From Homalodisca vitripennis (lineage: Eukaryota; Arthropoda; Insecta; Hemiptera; Cicadellidae), in NCBI RefSeq assembly GCF_021130785.1, contig NC_060215.1:119126501-119190500 (forward strand): a stretch of 64,000 nucleotides of DNA, written 5' to 3'. Under the pieces are notes generated by a model. The model searched no databases. It was not told the DNA's origin and saw only the letters and a program-made list of their open reading frames with translations. Positions 1 through 11,372 of the stretch are shown one piece after another. A program made the position numbers and the translations under genes. The stretch's first letter is position 1, and each line of letters begins with the position of its first letter.

Positions 1-1
1 A

Positions 2-175
2 ACTAATGATGAAGTGTTTTGTAAAATACCTGGACACAGAAATAGATTGGATAGGAAATTTGACGGACCATACAGGATTGTGATTATTATCTCAGAGAAC
101 AGTTATAGAATACAGCATACCAAGGACTTAAAAATTTTGAAAAGAGTGCATCTACAAGATTTGAGGCCCGCTTAA
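2..175 (+). mobile_element. Ty3/gypsy integrase C-terminal fragment
   Basis: An open frame enters from the left edge of the window and stops at TAA 173-175, giving 57 residues. It contains the motif FDGPYRIVIIISENSYRIQ followed by a basic stretch ending VHLQDLRPA. This is the GPY/F-type C-terminal module of Ty3/gypsy integrases, which binds DNA next to the catalytic core. The remainder of pol lies outside the window. I could not identify a convincing polypurine tract or LTR start in the next 700 bases. The reading frame is intact over the visible part. Confidence 0.8.
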
Positions 176-1020
176 GTGAAAATTAATTGGAACACTTGGA
201 AAATTAAAAACAATTGGACAATTTTTATAGGATTGTTTTCAAGTAACAAAATTCGATGACTAACAGCTGGCCTAACGCAAATTTAAGAAAACCAAACTCA
301 CGTTTAAAGATATAAACTGTAACCAAATTATAACCAGATAAGTATAAAGATGAACTACAATTTTTGTTTTTGTCATGTTGATTGAGGCTATAAAAAAGAT
401 TTTGGCGATCAATACGTTACATTTTAAGTGAGCGTATAGCAAATAGGATAGTTTTCTGGGCTTTTATTTCCTTGATCCCCATTCATTTATTCTATAATAT
501 AGGCCTACTCCGAGTGAGGGAGTTTTTTTGTATTAAAATAATTAATTTTTAACTACTTTAAACATTTAAAACAAATCATATAAATTAAACGTAGTTATTT
601 CCTAAATCTTGTTTGAAGAAACATTAGGATCACAAATCTACGAGACATTATGAATAAAACATTGAATTTAATAATATAACTGATATTAAGTATTTTTATT
701 CCGTTTAATTTGGATTTACCTAGTTACAACTATTTTATCTACTTTTGCTTTAAATTGACTAAAATATTACTTCTGGATCTGCATGACTATACAAAATATG
801 ACAAGCATATTGACCATACGGACCGAAAGAGAGGGCTAAAACAGCCCCTAGCTCCGTCTCAAAATAGTCGTTTTTCGTTTCATTACTGGCAACGTAATTT
901 GCTATCGCTAAAAATATTGAACATAAAGAATACATCCATCACACAGTATAGTGAGATATGTGGATGATTGGTGTAATGCATTGAACTAGCACTTGTTTTA
1001 AACGTCTATGCCACAACAAA
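176..1020. other. AT-rich DNA after the gypsy pol end, no clear gene
   Basis: This stretch would be expected to hold the 3' LTR of the element ending at 175. I see a purine-rich run near 826-835 and a GAGTGAGGGAG run near 511-521 that could be polypurine tracts, but no second copy of an LTR is available to set its limits. The short reading frames here show no recognisable motif. Confidence 0.4.
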
Positions 1021-1037
1021 TTTATTCACTATGGCAA

Positions 1038-1061
1038 TGACGTCATAATCGGTCAACCAAT
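1038..1061 (+). promoter_or_regulatory. CRE and CCAAT motifs upstream of the 402-aa ORF
   Basis: A perfect CRE palindrome TGACGTCA occupies 1038-1045 and a CCAAT box lies at 1057-1061, 165-190 bases before the ATG at 1227. Such spacing fits a proximal promoter. A 27-bp direct duplication (CCTGTAGTTTCAAAATTCT core) lies at about 1153-1206 between these motifs and the start codon. Function is inferred from the motifs only. Confidence 0.35.
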
Positions 1062-1226
1062 CAAAATTTGCGAATTGATTCTAAAAGAAGATGATGTAAC
1101 CAAGACGCCATTTCCATTCCAATCATTTCATTTCAATTAGGCTACGAAATTGTCCTGTAGTTTCAAAATTCTTTATTATCCCTGTAGTTTCAAAATTCTG
1201 TATTATTAAATATATATTTATCCAAT

Positions 1227-2435
1227 ATGAGTTGGATATTAATTATCATTTTCTTTCTAGTTGTGATGTGCTTTGGAAAGTTTATTTGTGCACGTTTATT
1301 CCGTGAATGGACTCAAAATATTAGTGAGAAGCCGAAAAATGTAGCCATACAAGAAGCAAGAGAAGTTGACCCTTTACAAAATACAATGAGTGATGAAGAT
1401 TCCCTGCCAGCCTACAAGCGACAAATCTGCAGGGAACCTACACCAATCAGTGAACCATTTCAGAACACGTATGTTTTATCGAAGGCAGAAAAAAATGCAA
1501 TTCAAACATTTGAAAACTGTAAAAAAGTGTGGGCCTTACATAATTTAGATGTGCCAGAAGGTCTTATTAGGGAATTTGAACATTTTCATAAGGTGTGGAA
1601 AATTCCAAAACTAACGCCAAGAGAAACTGTTAGGCCTACTAAAGAAGAAGAGCCCATACGTGTAAATTCACAAGTCAACATGCATGATGAACATTTTAAA
1701 GAATATAATATACTAAGTGCAATACTTGGTAATGAAAATGAACTGAAAGATGACAAATTCCAAAACTTGTGCGAGGAATCACAATTAAACGAAGAACAAA
1801 TATACAGTGATTACAACAAAGAAGAACTCGCAAGCGAAAAGGCACAAATCTGCAAGTGTAATGGACAATTTAAAGAACTAAATAATAAGTTAAGCCATAC
1901 TAATATATTAATGGCAGGACCAAGCAATGAAAATTATTTAAAAAATGAGAAATTACTAAACTTGTGCAAGGAACCACAATTAAAGGTAGAACAAACTTTC
2001 AGTGGTGATAAAGTAGAAGAAGAAAAATTCATAAGTAAAAATCGACATGTCTACACGCATAATAGAAATGTTAAGGAGTGCTATTATCAAGTGTGTTATA
2101 ATGATATAATACTACCAACAGCAAACCGTACTGTAGGAAACCGTGAAGATTTGGTAGTCTTATTGCCTCCAGTATCGGAGAATGCAAGTCAGTTTGAGGA
2201 GAACAATTCAGAACTAAGTGATGATAATACAGAACATGTAATGTTAGACATCATTGATGAAGAAGATGAAGAGAACAATGAAGTGTTCGAAAGATTATGG
2301 CCAAAAGTCTACAATGAAGCAGTAAAATTTGAAAGGCCGTATAAGCAGCTGTCGATAGAAACTATGGTAGGCCTGTTACCAGATCTGGATACTGTATCTT
2401 TAACTTCATCATCGATAGACTCTACCTGTGGTTAG
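1227..2435 (+). CDS. Orphan 402-aa acidic protein with N-terminal membrane segment
   Basis: This is the longest non-repetitive reading frame in the window, with 402 codons, ATG at 1227 and TAG at 2433-2435. Residues 4-20 (WILIIIFFLVVMCFGKF) form one hydrophobic segment, suggesting a signal anchor or cleavable signal peptide. The remainder is hydrophilic and rich in Glu, Asn and Lys, with an acidic cluster near residues 340-352 (DIIDEEDEENNEVFE). Two diverged internal repeats of roughly 70 residues are visible: each carries N-I-L, a Gly/Ser-NEN motif, L-K-x-[DE]-K, then NLC[EK]E and a QL-x3-Q motif (about 160-205 and 228-275). I do not recognise the family. It could be a lineage-specific host gene, or an extra ORF carried by the gypsy element ending at 175. 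An AATAAA signal follows at 2544-2549. An uninterrupted frame amid decayed sequence suggests it is or recently was functional. Confidence 0.6.
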   Translation: MSWILIIIFFLVVMCFGKFICARLFREWTQNISEKPKNVAIQEAREVDPLQNTMSDEDSLPAYKRQICREPTPISEPFQNTYVLSKAEKNAIQTFENCKKVWALHNLDVPEGLIREFEHFHKVWKIPKLTPRETVRPTKEEEPIRVNSQVNMHDEHFKEYNILSAILGNENELKDDKFQNLCEESQLNEEQIYSDYNKEELASEKAQICKCNGQFKELNNKLSHTNILMAGPSNENYLKNEKLLNLCKEPQLKVEQTFSGDKVEEEKFISKNRHVYTHNRNVKECYYQVCYNDIILPTANRTVGNREDLVVLLPPVSENASQFEENNSELSDDNTEHVMLDIIDEEDEENNEVFERLWPKVYNEAVKFERPYKQLSIETMVGLLPDLDTVSLTSSSIDSTCG

Positions 2436-2543
2436 GACATTTCCCATGAATTCAAGGTATATTTAATTGATCATGAACTAAAATTTTACTTGTCATCATA
2501 TTTAAATTGTGTACTACTTAAAATTTTTAGATATTAAATTACT

Positions 2544-2549
2544 AATAAA
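2544..2549 (+). terminator. Candidate poly(A) signal of the 402-aa ORF
   Basis: The hexamer AATAAA lies 109 bases after the stop codon of the reading frame at 1227-2435. In such AT-rich DNA the hexamer is common by chance, so this rests on position only. Confidence 0.3.
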
Positions 2550-2815
2550 TTGTACTTGATCAATTTTTTTTACATTTCAGTCCTATTAGTATTAGCCTAT
2601 CTGAGCCTGTACGTACAATGGAACTTTGATAATTTCAAAACTTTCATTCCAATCATCTAAGATTTAAATTATATATATAATTATAATAATTTTTTAAGAA
2701 TTATTTTTGATTTCAAGATTATTATAGCATAGGAACTGGGAAAACATTTTAAGTATTTTAATATTGAATTTAAAATTTGTAAATTATCTAAGTTTGACTG
2801 TATTGGTACAAAAGT

Positions 2816-2971
2816 TTAACGACAAAATCTGTACAAGCTTCTTAGCCTATATAGAGCTTTCTGAATTTTGCAAGTAATATGATCAGACAAAGTAAGATTT
2901 CTGTCCGACACAACTCCAAGAGTCTTAATATTGTCAGAGACTGACAAGCTCTCTTTGCTGAGCATAGTCAT
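2816..2971 (-). pseudogene. LINE reverse-transcriptase tail remnant
   Basis: On the minus strand a frame runs from a Met codon at 2969-2971 to TAA at 2816-2818. It contains SDNIKTLGVVSDRNLTLSDH followed by I-x-K-I-x-K-A-L-x-x-L-x-x-L-Y-R. This matches the segment after the catalytic motif in Jockey/CR1-type LINE reverse transcriptases (K-x-LGV-x-x-D-x-x-L-x-W-x-x-HI). Upstream frames towards 3180 are shifted and only weakly alike. It is a small, isolated and non-functional scrap. Confidence 0.6.
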
Positions 2972-5900
2972 ATACTATAAGACAAGCGTAGCTATAACAT
3001 TATCTTGATGCAAGTAAAGAATACACAATTGATGATACGATACTATGAAATGAGCAGTGGTCATTATCAAGAATATATTGTAATAGTCAATTTTGGAAGA
3101 ATAAGCAATAGGTTTACAATTTTTTAATAATGCAATAAAATAGGGAGTTTTAATATCAGAATTGGGAGCATTTCTCATCAATGTGATACATTAATACATT
3201 GGTAATAGCAAACATAATCAAAATAAACCATCCAATAACATTAATAACCCATATTACAATATAGAAACAATTTAACATAGTTAACAAAGAAATTCAATAG
3301 CCTAGTGGTTTATAACAATATATTGATAGTGGATGCATAGAATTGAAATATTAATTTAGATAGCATACAAACTTAAGTGAATAAATAAGAGAAAATTACA
3401 GTTTTGATAGTAATGGGAGAAATCCAGATGTGAAACACAAATTAGCTGATTAAATAGGTATTGAAGCTGTCCTTTCGAAAGAAACGAGAAAACCTAGAAC
3501 AATAGAACTGAGGTCTACAATAGCTTCAAAAGAGTTGTATATACAACTTCTCTATTCTTCATGGTTTTGTGGTAATTTACTAATGAAATTATAGTCACAG
3601 TTTTATGGTAACTAAAAAACAACAGTTAAGATACTGACCGCAGCAGGTGCCTTAAGGTGCAGAGCCAGTTTGAGGTAAGTCTGTCTCACTCAGTATGGAG
3701 TCTCAATGAAGGTGTTAATCTTTATTGTCATAGGCCTGTAATATAATAAATATGCTATTTATTAGGCCTAAAACTTAAGCACAATCCTTTATGATACAAT
3801 GTAAACTATCGGTAAACTATTATACAAGGTATTACTTGTGAATCAATACTTTTTCCTTTAATTGTGAGTCATGTTTAGTAATGTTTTAACGCCCACAAAG
3901 AATGATTGTTTATATTAATTCCTTTGTGTAAGAACCTACTAATATTTTACTTGGCTTTATAAAACTTGAATAGATGATGATAAATTATTAATTTGTGTAT
4001 ACACTATAAAAATGCCACAGTTTTAAATTGTTTATTTGCTCATTTATAACATAAAACCATTCTTCAATTTGTAATAAGTTTAGGCAATATAGTCAAAAGT
4101 AAAAGTTTTAATGTTAGGAAATTTTCTAGTGCAAATATAATAAAGTAGGTACATTATTATCATACTGCGGGGTACAGTACAATATGAATACACTATTTTT
4201 TTAATATTGATATTAATAAATGTTATTTCTTAACTATACAAGCCATAAATATATCTTGTTTATTCAAAAAACAAATTTTAGTTTATTCCACTGTGAACTA
4301 CAGCCTAATCTAATTAGATCTGGAAACTAACACAAGACTGTTGAAAGCCAATGAAGAGCCATACAACATCCTTGTGAGTAGCATACCAGCCAACCTCTTC
4401 GCAGATTATCTCTGAATACTAGACTAGAAGTATGGTTGTCTAGAGATGGGTGACCTTTACAACTACTTTTTGGAAATGACTGAACATTGCTATCCACGAG
4501 AGAACATCTTAAAGGCTTCATATAAATGCCCATTTCTTGTTTTAGTGTTTATTCACTTGTCATGGTTCTGTTATATTTTTTAAAAGATAATACTAATAAT
4601 ATAATAAAATATTACTCGTATATTACATTTTTTCTAAGTCTGCAAACCAGCTTATTGATGAATCACCAGCACACACAATGTGTGCTGTCACACTGACACA
4701 CTCTTTAAACAAATATATTAAGGCTAGTTTTGAGCATATACCTCTTCTCAGCTCAAATTGTATAGGATAGACTATTTTATTTTCTATAGGAAATTATTAA
4801 CCTCTATACAGGCCAGCAACTCATTTTGAGTATTATGATGTACTTGTATTTAATCGTTAAACAGGGCTTTAACCCTAATAACATAGACGTTATAATTCCC
4901 AATTAACTAAATTATATTAAATAGATATTGAAATTTCTGATAAACATTATCACTAGATCTTGGAAGTTTATAAAGTAGTTGCATAGTCAACACCAACCAT
5001 GAAGTTGAGAGAAGGGTAAAATAATATTCCCAAATATTATACCAAAGGAAATGTTCAACATATACCAAAATGAATATAGCAAATTTGTTCCTATTGTTGT
5101 TTATATATAATTGTAATTACAAATCTTTGTGTTCTTCTTTTATATACTGACTGCATTTAGTAAATGAAATACAGTTTTGAATCATTTCAATATCGCACAT
5201 GTTGTGTTTGTAAGTGTAGCAATATTTTATATACTATAGTATCACTATGAAAAGTGGTAATATTGGCCAATTTACTACTTTTTTGTGTATGTTGAAATAA
5301 TATGTAGGCCTACATCTTATATTTTTTCAGTGTTTCATATTTTCTTACTGGGTGACGAATTCTGTGTTGTTTAGCTATTTCAGTTTTTCCCAAAAAAATA
5401 TTGTACACAACTAGAGATCTCAATATTTGTGCTTTTGCACTGAAATTGCTCATCAACCATCATTGTTTGCAAGGCGATTTTTTATGAGAACTAATATTTT
5501 TTTCAAATTTAGTATTCAAGTCCAGCATAATTTGATCAAAAATATATAATATGTGTACCTTTGCATATAGCATGTACATCTTATAATACTATAGAAAAAC
5601 TCCCAGATCATCCAGAATAGGCTTTCTATTGTAGAAGTTACTGTATGACCAGATGGTGGATTAATTTTTCACATCTTACTTTTTCAATCATCTTCGTTAC
5701 TGAAGGAAGGAGTGAACTTGACTAAAATTACTTATATCTATTTTTTATATTTTTTTAAAGATTTACAGTCTTGTGGGAAATTTAAATTTGACGGATTTCT
5801 AAAAGTCAATGATTTTAAAATTTCACTTTGGAAATATTTTAAAGTTTTTAAACTAATGGGGTTGATTTCTGTTGCTAATTCATTTTAAAATTATATGAAA

Positions 5901-6102
5901 GTTTGTAAGGAAATCAGGGAGTTTGTTGGGTCATTCATGTCGTTAAAACACATTCAAAGTCACATTTCACTATAAAACTGTGTTAGGGCTATATGAGTTT
6001 AGGTTAATTTTTTCTACCTATACAATATATCTGTAAGATTAACAACTGATTAAAAAGTTCATGAGTACAATTTGGATTTGTTTTGACCTGTTGCATCTTT
6101 TA

Positions 6103-6105
<3 letters not shown>
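2972..6105. other. AT-rich gene-free region
   Basis: About 3 kb of AT-rich sequence contains only short open frames without recognisable motifs. A small minus-strand frame at 4327-4533 has unusual Cys/Trp/Ser content but cannot be assigned. Several copies of the palindrome TAGGCCTA or close variants occur here and elsewhere in the window (for example 3764 and 5307). Confidence 0.5.

Positions 6106-6145
<40 letters not shown>
6106..6145. repeat. (TA)n microsatellite
   Basis: About 19 uninterrupted TA units lie between TTTAAGTTTA and TTTGTCAGAA. Confidence 0.9.
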
Positions 6146-6149
<4 letters not shown>

Positions 6150-6447
6150 CAGAACTAAAGATTTTATTTATGATGCCATAAACTTTCTTTCATACATTTT
6201 TAGATCTGTTGTTAGAAACTTTTGTTGAATTTCTCATCAACTCTGATTTGGTCTTATTTATTTCTTGCTAATATCTGTGCTTTGTCACTTAATACTGTGG
6301 TAACTCTAATCATGAAAACATTAGAACTTGCCACATTATTAGTCTTTAAGTTCTGATGTGACATATTTCATATTATTGTCTTTCTTAGATAATGGTTTGT
6401 AATTTGAAAGGCCATATTCAGAAACGGTTACAAGTTTTTGAAAGACT

Positions 6448-8943
6448 GTGATTCATTTATCATATCGGTGTCGTTCAGCCCCTGTCTATCCTCACAGCTC
6501 CCTGTCCAGTACCATGGACACAGCGGATTCATTTGTGAGCTCAGTGTTGTTCAGCCCTGTCTGTCCTCACAGCTCCCCTGTCCAGTACCATGGACACAGC
6601 GGATTCATTTGTCAGCTCAGTGTTGTTCAGCCCTGTCTGTCCTCACAGCTCCCCTGTCCAGTACCATGGACACAGCGGATTCATTTGTCAGCTCAGTGTT
6701 GTTCAGCCCTGTCTGTCCTCACAGCTCCCCTGTCCAGTACATAGCGGATTCATTCATCAGCTCAGTGTTGTTCAGCCCCTGTCTGTTCTCACAGCTCCCC
6801 TGTCCAGTACATAACGGATTCATTCGTCAGCTCAGTGTTGTTCAGCCCCTGTCTGTCCTCACAGCTCCCCTGTCCAGTACCATGGACACAGCGGATTCAT
6901 TTGTCAGCTCAGTGTTGTTCAGCCCTGTCTGTCCTTACAGCTCCCCTGTCCAGTACCATGGACACAGCGGATTCATTTGTCAGCTCAGTGTTGTTCAGCC
7001 CTGTCTGTTCTCACAGCTCCCCTGTCCAGTACCATGGACACAGCGGATTCATTTGTCAGCTCAGTGTTGTTCAGCCTTGTCTGTTCTCACAGCTCCCCTG
7101 TCCAGTACATAGCGGATTCATTCGTCAGCTCAGTATTGTTCAGCCCCTGTCTGTCCTCACAGCTCCCCTGTCCAGTACCATGGACACAGCGGATTCATTT
7201 GTCAGCCAGTGTTATTCAGCCCTGTCTGTCCTCACAGCTCCCCTGTCCAGTATATAGCGGATTCATTCGTCAGCTCAGTGTTGTTCAGCCCCTGTCTGTC
7301 CTCACAGCTCCCCTGTCCAGTACATAGCGGATTCATTCGTCAGCTCAGTGTTGTTCAGCCCCTGTCTGTTCTCACAGCTCCGCTGTCCAGTACATAACGG
7401 ATTCATTCGTTAGCTCAGTGTTGTTCAGCCCCTGTCTGTCCTCACAGCTCCCCTGTCCAGTACATAGCGGATTCATTCGTCAGCTCAGTGTTGTTCAACC
7501 CTGTCTGTCCTCACAGCTCCCCTGTCCAGTACATAGCGGATTCATTTGTCAGCTCAGTGTTGTTCAGCCCTGTCTGTCCTCACAGCTCCCCTGTCCAGTA
7601 CCATGGACACAGCGGATTCATTCGTCAGCTCAGTGTTGTTCAGCCCTGTCTGTCCTCACAGCTCCCCTGTCCAGTACATAGCGGATTCATTCGTCAGCTC
7701 AGTGTTGTTCAGCCCCTGTCTGTTCTCACAGCTCCCCTGTCCAGTACATAACGGATTCATTCGTCAGCTCAGTGTTGTTCAGCCCTGTCTGTCCTCACAG
7801 CTCCCCTGTCCAGTACCATGGACACAGCGGATTCATTCGTCAGCTCAGTGTTGTTCAGCCCTTGTCTGTCCTCACAGCTCCCCTGTCCAGTACATAGCGG
7901 ATTCATTCGTCAGCTCAGTGTTGTTCAGCCTTTGTCTGTTCTCACAGCTCCCCTGTCCAGTACATAACAGCGGATTCATTTGTCAGCTCAGTGTTGTTCA
8001 GCCCTGTCTGTCCTCACAGCTCCCCTGTCCAGTACCATGGACACAGCGGATTCATTTGTCAGCTCAGTGTTGTTCAGCTCTGTCTGTCCTCACAGCTCCC
8101 CTATCCAGTACATAGCGGATTCATTCGTCAGCTCAGTGTTGTTTAGCTCCTGTCTGTTCTCACAGCTCCCCTGTCCAGTACATAACGGATTCATTCGTCA
8201 GCTCAGTGTTGTTCAGCCCCTGTCTGTCCTCACAGCTCCCCTGTCCAGTACATAGCGGATTCATTTGTCAGCTCAGTGTTGTTCAGCCCTGTCTGTCCTC
8301 ACAGCTCCCCTGTCCAGTACCATGGACACAGCGGATTCATTTGTCAGCTCAGTGTTGTTCAGCCCTGTCCGTTCTCACAGCTCCCCTGTCCAGTACCATG
8401 GACACAGCGGATTCATTCGTCAGCTCAGTGTTGTTCAGCCCCTGTCTGTCCTCACAGCTCCCCTGTCCAGTACATAGCGGATTCATTCGTCAGCTCAGTG
8501 TTGTTCAGCCCCTGTCTGTTCTCACAGCTCCCCTGTCCAGTACATAACGGATTCATTCGTCAGCTCAGTGTTGTTCAGCCCCTGTCTGTCCTCACAGCTC
8601 CCCTGTCCAGTACATAGCGGATTCATTCGTCAGCTCAGTGTTGTTCAGCCCCTGTCTGTCCTCACAGCTCCCCTGTCCAGTACATAGCGGATTCATTCGT
8701 CAGCTCAGTGTTGTTCTGCTGCCTTTGTCTGTTCTCACAGCTCCCCTGTCCAGTACATAACGGATTCATTCGTCAGCTCAGTGTTGTTCAGCCCCTGTCT
8801 GTCCTCACAGCTCCCCTGTCTAGTACATAGCGGATTCATTTGTCAGCTCAGTGTTGTTCAGCCCTGTCTGTCCTCACAGCTCCTCTGTCCAGTACCATGA
8901 ACACAGCGGATTCATTTGTCAGCTCAGTGTTGTTCAGCCCTGT
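6448..8943. repeat. Minisatellite, about 35 units of 70/76 bp
   Basis: A GC-richer tandem array holds about 35 units spaced 69-76 bp. Two main unit types occur: a 76-bp type with CCATGGACACAGCGG and a 69-70-bp type with CATAGCGG or CATAACGG. The CATAACGG variant is almost always linked to CTGTTCTCACAG in the same unit (about seven times), showing spread of linked variants by unit-block duplication. The first unit (6448-6520) is the most diverged, as expected at an array edge. The unit length is not a multiple of three, and the 76-bp unit lacks stops in all three forward frames, so long false reading frames arise across the array. I see no gene. The right edge ends abruptly at a truncated retroelement fragment. 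Confidence 0.95.
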
Positions 8944-10545
8944 CGTTTACCTTGGGTTCTACGTCAATCTCCTCATCCATGTTTGTCTTATAGCCTGCCG
9001 GAAAGAAGTTCAGTTCAAAGTCTTAACAAACATCCTCAAAACTGTTCGAACACTCTTTATTATTCCGGTCTCTATTATTCTTTAACAGCTCTGGAACAAA
9101 GCTGATCATTTTAGCAATTCAGGAAGCGCTTTTATAAGATCACCCTTAATATATTATAAGCTTCCATCATGTAATCGAGTCCTTTCAAAGAGCGACACAG
9201 GACAACGATGTTCCTGAAAATTTAATTGCGATTCTTGCTGCCTAAGAGAAGAGTAAGGAATTCCAGGCCCGAAGTACTGACTCGTCGCAGGATTCCGAAG
9301 TTTAAAGGCGTCACTGTATACATATTATGTTGCGCTATCGTCAATTACACTGTTCGAGTAATTAGGTCTATTATTCCAGTCAGGCGTGGTTTACTCTGCA
9401 TTTTTAGCGAAACCAAACGCCTCTTTACATCGTCATCACTAGTAACGGGTAAAATTTCGAGTATTTCCCTCAGATTTATATTTTGAATCCTTTTTATCAA
9501 TTGCTAATCTACTGATATTTGGCTCAATATTGTCTTTAACATGCGATATATTTCCGCCTGCAACCTCATCTAGTTTACTGGTCTGTAAGCGAAGAAACTT
9601 TACAACAGATTTTCTCAAGTAATTGGTCGTCCTACCTTTGGTATTTAGGTTATTCTTTTGCATTTTAGTTATTAATTCAGCTTTTGTTTGTTTATAGCTC
9701 CATCCCACGACTGGATCAAACTAAGAGGGGGAACAACGTGACGTGATGCTTGTTCCTAGTCATCAGTTGCAAACCCAAATCTCGTGTCGCAATACACTTA
9801 ATTTGTGATTCTCCGGTATTTTCTGAGTAACTGGAAGTCACAATCGTAGGTATTGTCTTTAGGGTTCAGCATCTGGTATCGTCATCTGACAAATCACCAC
9901 GTTGAGTTTTTAAAATCATGTTCTTTGACCGTAAACAAGGTATCCAAACTGCCAGACTCACGTTTTATTGGTATCCCTGAAAGGGAGGAAACGAATTTCA
10001 ATAACGAAGCAGCTATCTCAAAATCGGTAATGTTGACTTATCACTGACTCTATTAAGTTAGCTTTTCTCAGAAGATTTTAAATTTAGAAAAACCTAAATT
10101 TATTTTTTAAATGACAGAGATTCACTGCATTCCAAGACCTTCATATTTTATACTGATATTATGAGAGAGAACCCATAAAAACCGCCTAATGCAGTGGGTT
10201 GAGAAATTGCTAATGGCAGATACATATATTAAGTATTACCCCTATAGGGATTAGCATTGCCTGATCCTCTTTCACTCTCTCACTCTGTCTTCATAAAATG
10301 AAACGCTAACTACGTGTTTTATTCAGTGTCTGTTACAGACTAAACGCTAAATACATTAATTAAATTATAATAATTATAATTTATAGAAATAGTGCTTAAT
10401 TAAAATATACTAAAACTAATAATTAAATATGTTCCATCATGGCGGCCTTGAAGTTCTCCTGCAATTCAACAAAACACAAAGAGGTAACTAACACAACTAT
10501 AAAACCAAATTATTAAAAACTAAATAGAGTTATACCGACCGAACG
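8944..10545 (-). mobile_element. Ty3/gypsy 5'-end fragment (leader, gag start), copy 1
   Basis: This 1.6 kb segment is a close copy of 38,786-40,385, with the same order of landmarks and small indels. On the minus strand it reads: possible LTR/leader (10,545-9,750), then the gag start (9,708-9,439). It is cut off within gag at 8,944, precisely where the minisatellite begins. The matching copy continues into protease and reverse-transcriptase remnants, which identifies the family. The unmatched left end therefore reflects truncation. Confidence 0.8.
9439..9708 (-). pseudogene. Gag N-terminus with SAP-like motif, copy 1
   Basis: The minus-strand frame starts MGWSYKQTKAELITKMQK and contains TTNYLRKSVVKFLR. 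The pattern L-T-K-x-E-L-I-x-K-x-x-x-x-x-L-N-T-x-G, then LRK-x-x-V-x-FLR, resembles the SAP-like N-terminal module of insect gypsy Gag proteins. Its sister at 39,274-39,531 is about 85-90% identical over the first 70 residues; the two frames then diverge through an indel near the codons for DKK/DKR. The remainder of Gag is missing here. Confidence 0.65.
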
Positions 10546-10692
10546 ATACATTCTTGATAATGTCAGAGTTAAAGGAACTTCCGGATAGTCCTGTAAAGTA
10601 ACACGATGGAAATGAAAATATGTCCCACATTTTCCACAAGTACCGTAATCCCCATATTTAAACAGGGATTTCTTACATGTCTCACATATCAT
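10520..10692 (-). pseudogene. Small zinc-finger-like ORF remnant
   Basis: A minus-strand frame begins at ATG 10,690-10,692 and runs about 58 codons. It opens MICETCKKSLFKYGDYGTC and continues GKCGTYFHFHR, a C-x2-C-x11-C-x2-C-x3-FH spacing like the first half of a PHD/treble-clef finger. Such fingers open many LINE and retroelement ORF1 or Gag proteins. No stronger assignment is possible. It lies directly upstream, on the minus strand, of the retroelement fragment at 8,944-10,545. Confidence 0.4.
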
Positions 10693-11164
10693 AGTGATAA
10701 AAATTTATATTTATAATTTGTGAGAGTTTTAAAAGAATATGAATGCATTTGGTAAGGTATGTCCTTATACTACGTGAGGTTATCAGCCAAAGTTGATACT
10801 ACCCTCAAAGTTGGCTTGCAATAAAATAGTTAAAATAATTTATATTCTTTATTTTCTCTACGCTGACTTTTTTATACAAATTTTAAAAATTATGTTTTAT
10901 ACAAATTATAATACCTTAAAGTATAGTGAGTTTTAAAATATTGCTTGCATACGGCGGTACTGCCACAGATGGCAGTAAAAAACAATTATTATGGCAGTAC
11001 AAAATAAAATTATTTTATTTTTTAAATACGAATATTGTCAAAATTATATCACAGAGATGAGAAATTTTTGCAGGTACTAACAAAATGTCATAGGAAAAAG
11101 AGTTAAGTCTATCGCCTAAATTTTGCTTTGAACTTTTATATCACAGTAATACTATCTTATAATA

Positions 11165-11372
11165 CCAGTGGATACGGGGTCAGAGCAACTAACTGCCAAG
11201 ACCTCTAGGGGACGTCTGTAACTCCGCTAATCTCTACCATTAAGCGTGTGCAGTCAGCCGTTTGAAAATCACTTCCTATTGATGTGATTATCAGACGTTG
11301 CCCAGTGGATACGGGGTCTGAGCAACTAACTGCCCAGACCTCTCGGGGACGTCTGCAACTCCGCTAATGTCT
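11165..11372. repeat. 71-bp direct repeat, two copies 137 bp apart
   Basis: The segments 11,165-11,235 and 11,302-11,372 share about 93% identity, beginning CCAGTGGATACGGGGTC and ending AACTCCGCTAAT. They are GC-richer than their surroundings. The spacer holds unique sequence, so this looks like two members of a diverged 137-bp tandem repeat of which only part stays conserved. Confidence 0.8.

Noticed and set aside
4327..4533. 68-codon minus-strand frame ending GCCMALHWLSTVLC
   Set aside because: Unusual composition but no motif, splice signal or homologous copy in the window; kept only as a remark.
6438..8617. Many overlapping forward reading frames of 60-224 codons rich in Ser, Pro, Gln and Cys
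   Set aside because: They are the three frames of the 70/76-bp minisatellite unit, restart at every ATG in CCATGG and have no non-repeat domain or defined end.
6448..8943. CRISPR array
   Set aside because: Units are contiguous 70-76-bp tandem repeats without unique spacers, in a eukaryotic context with no cas genes.
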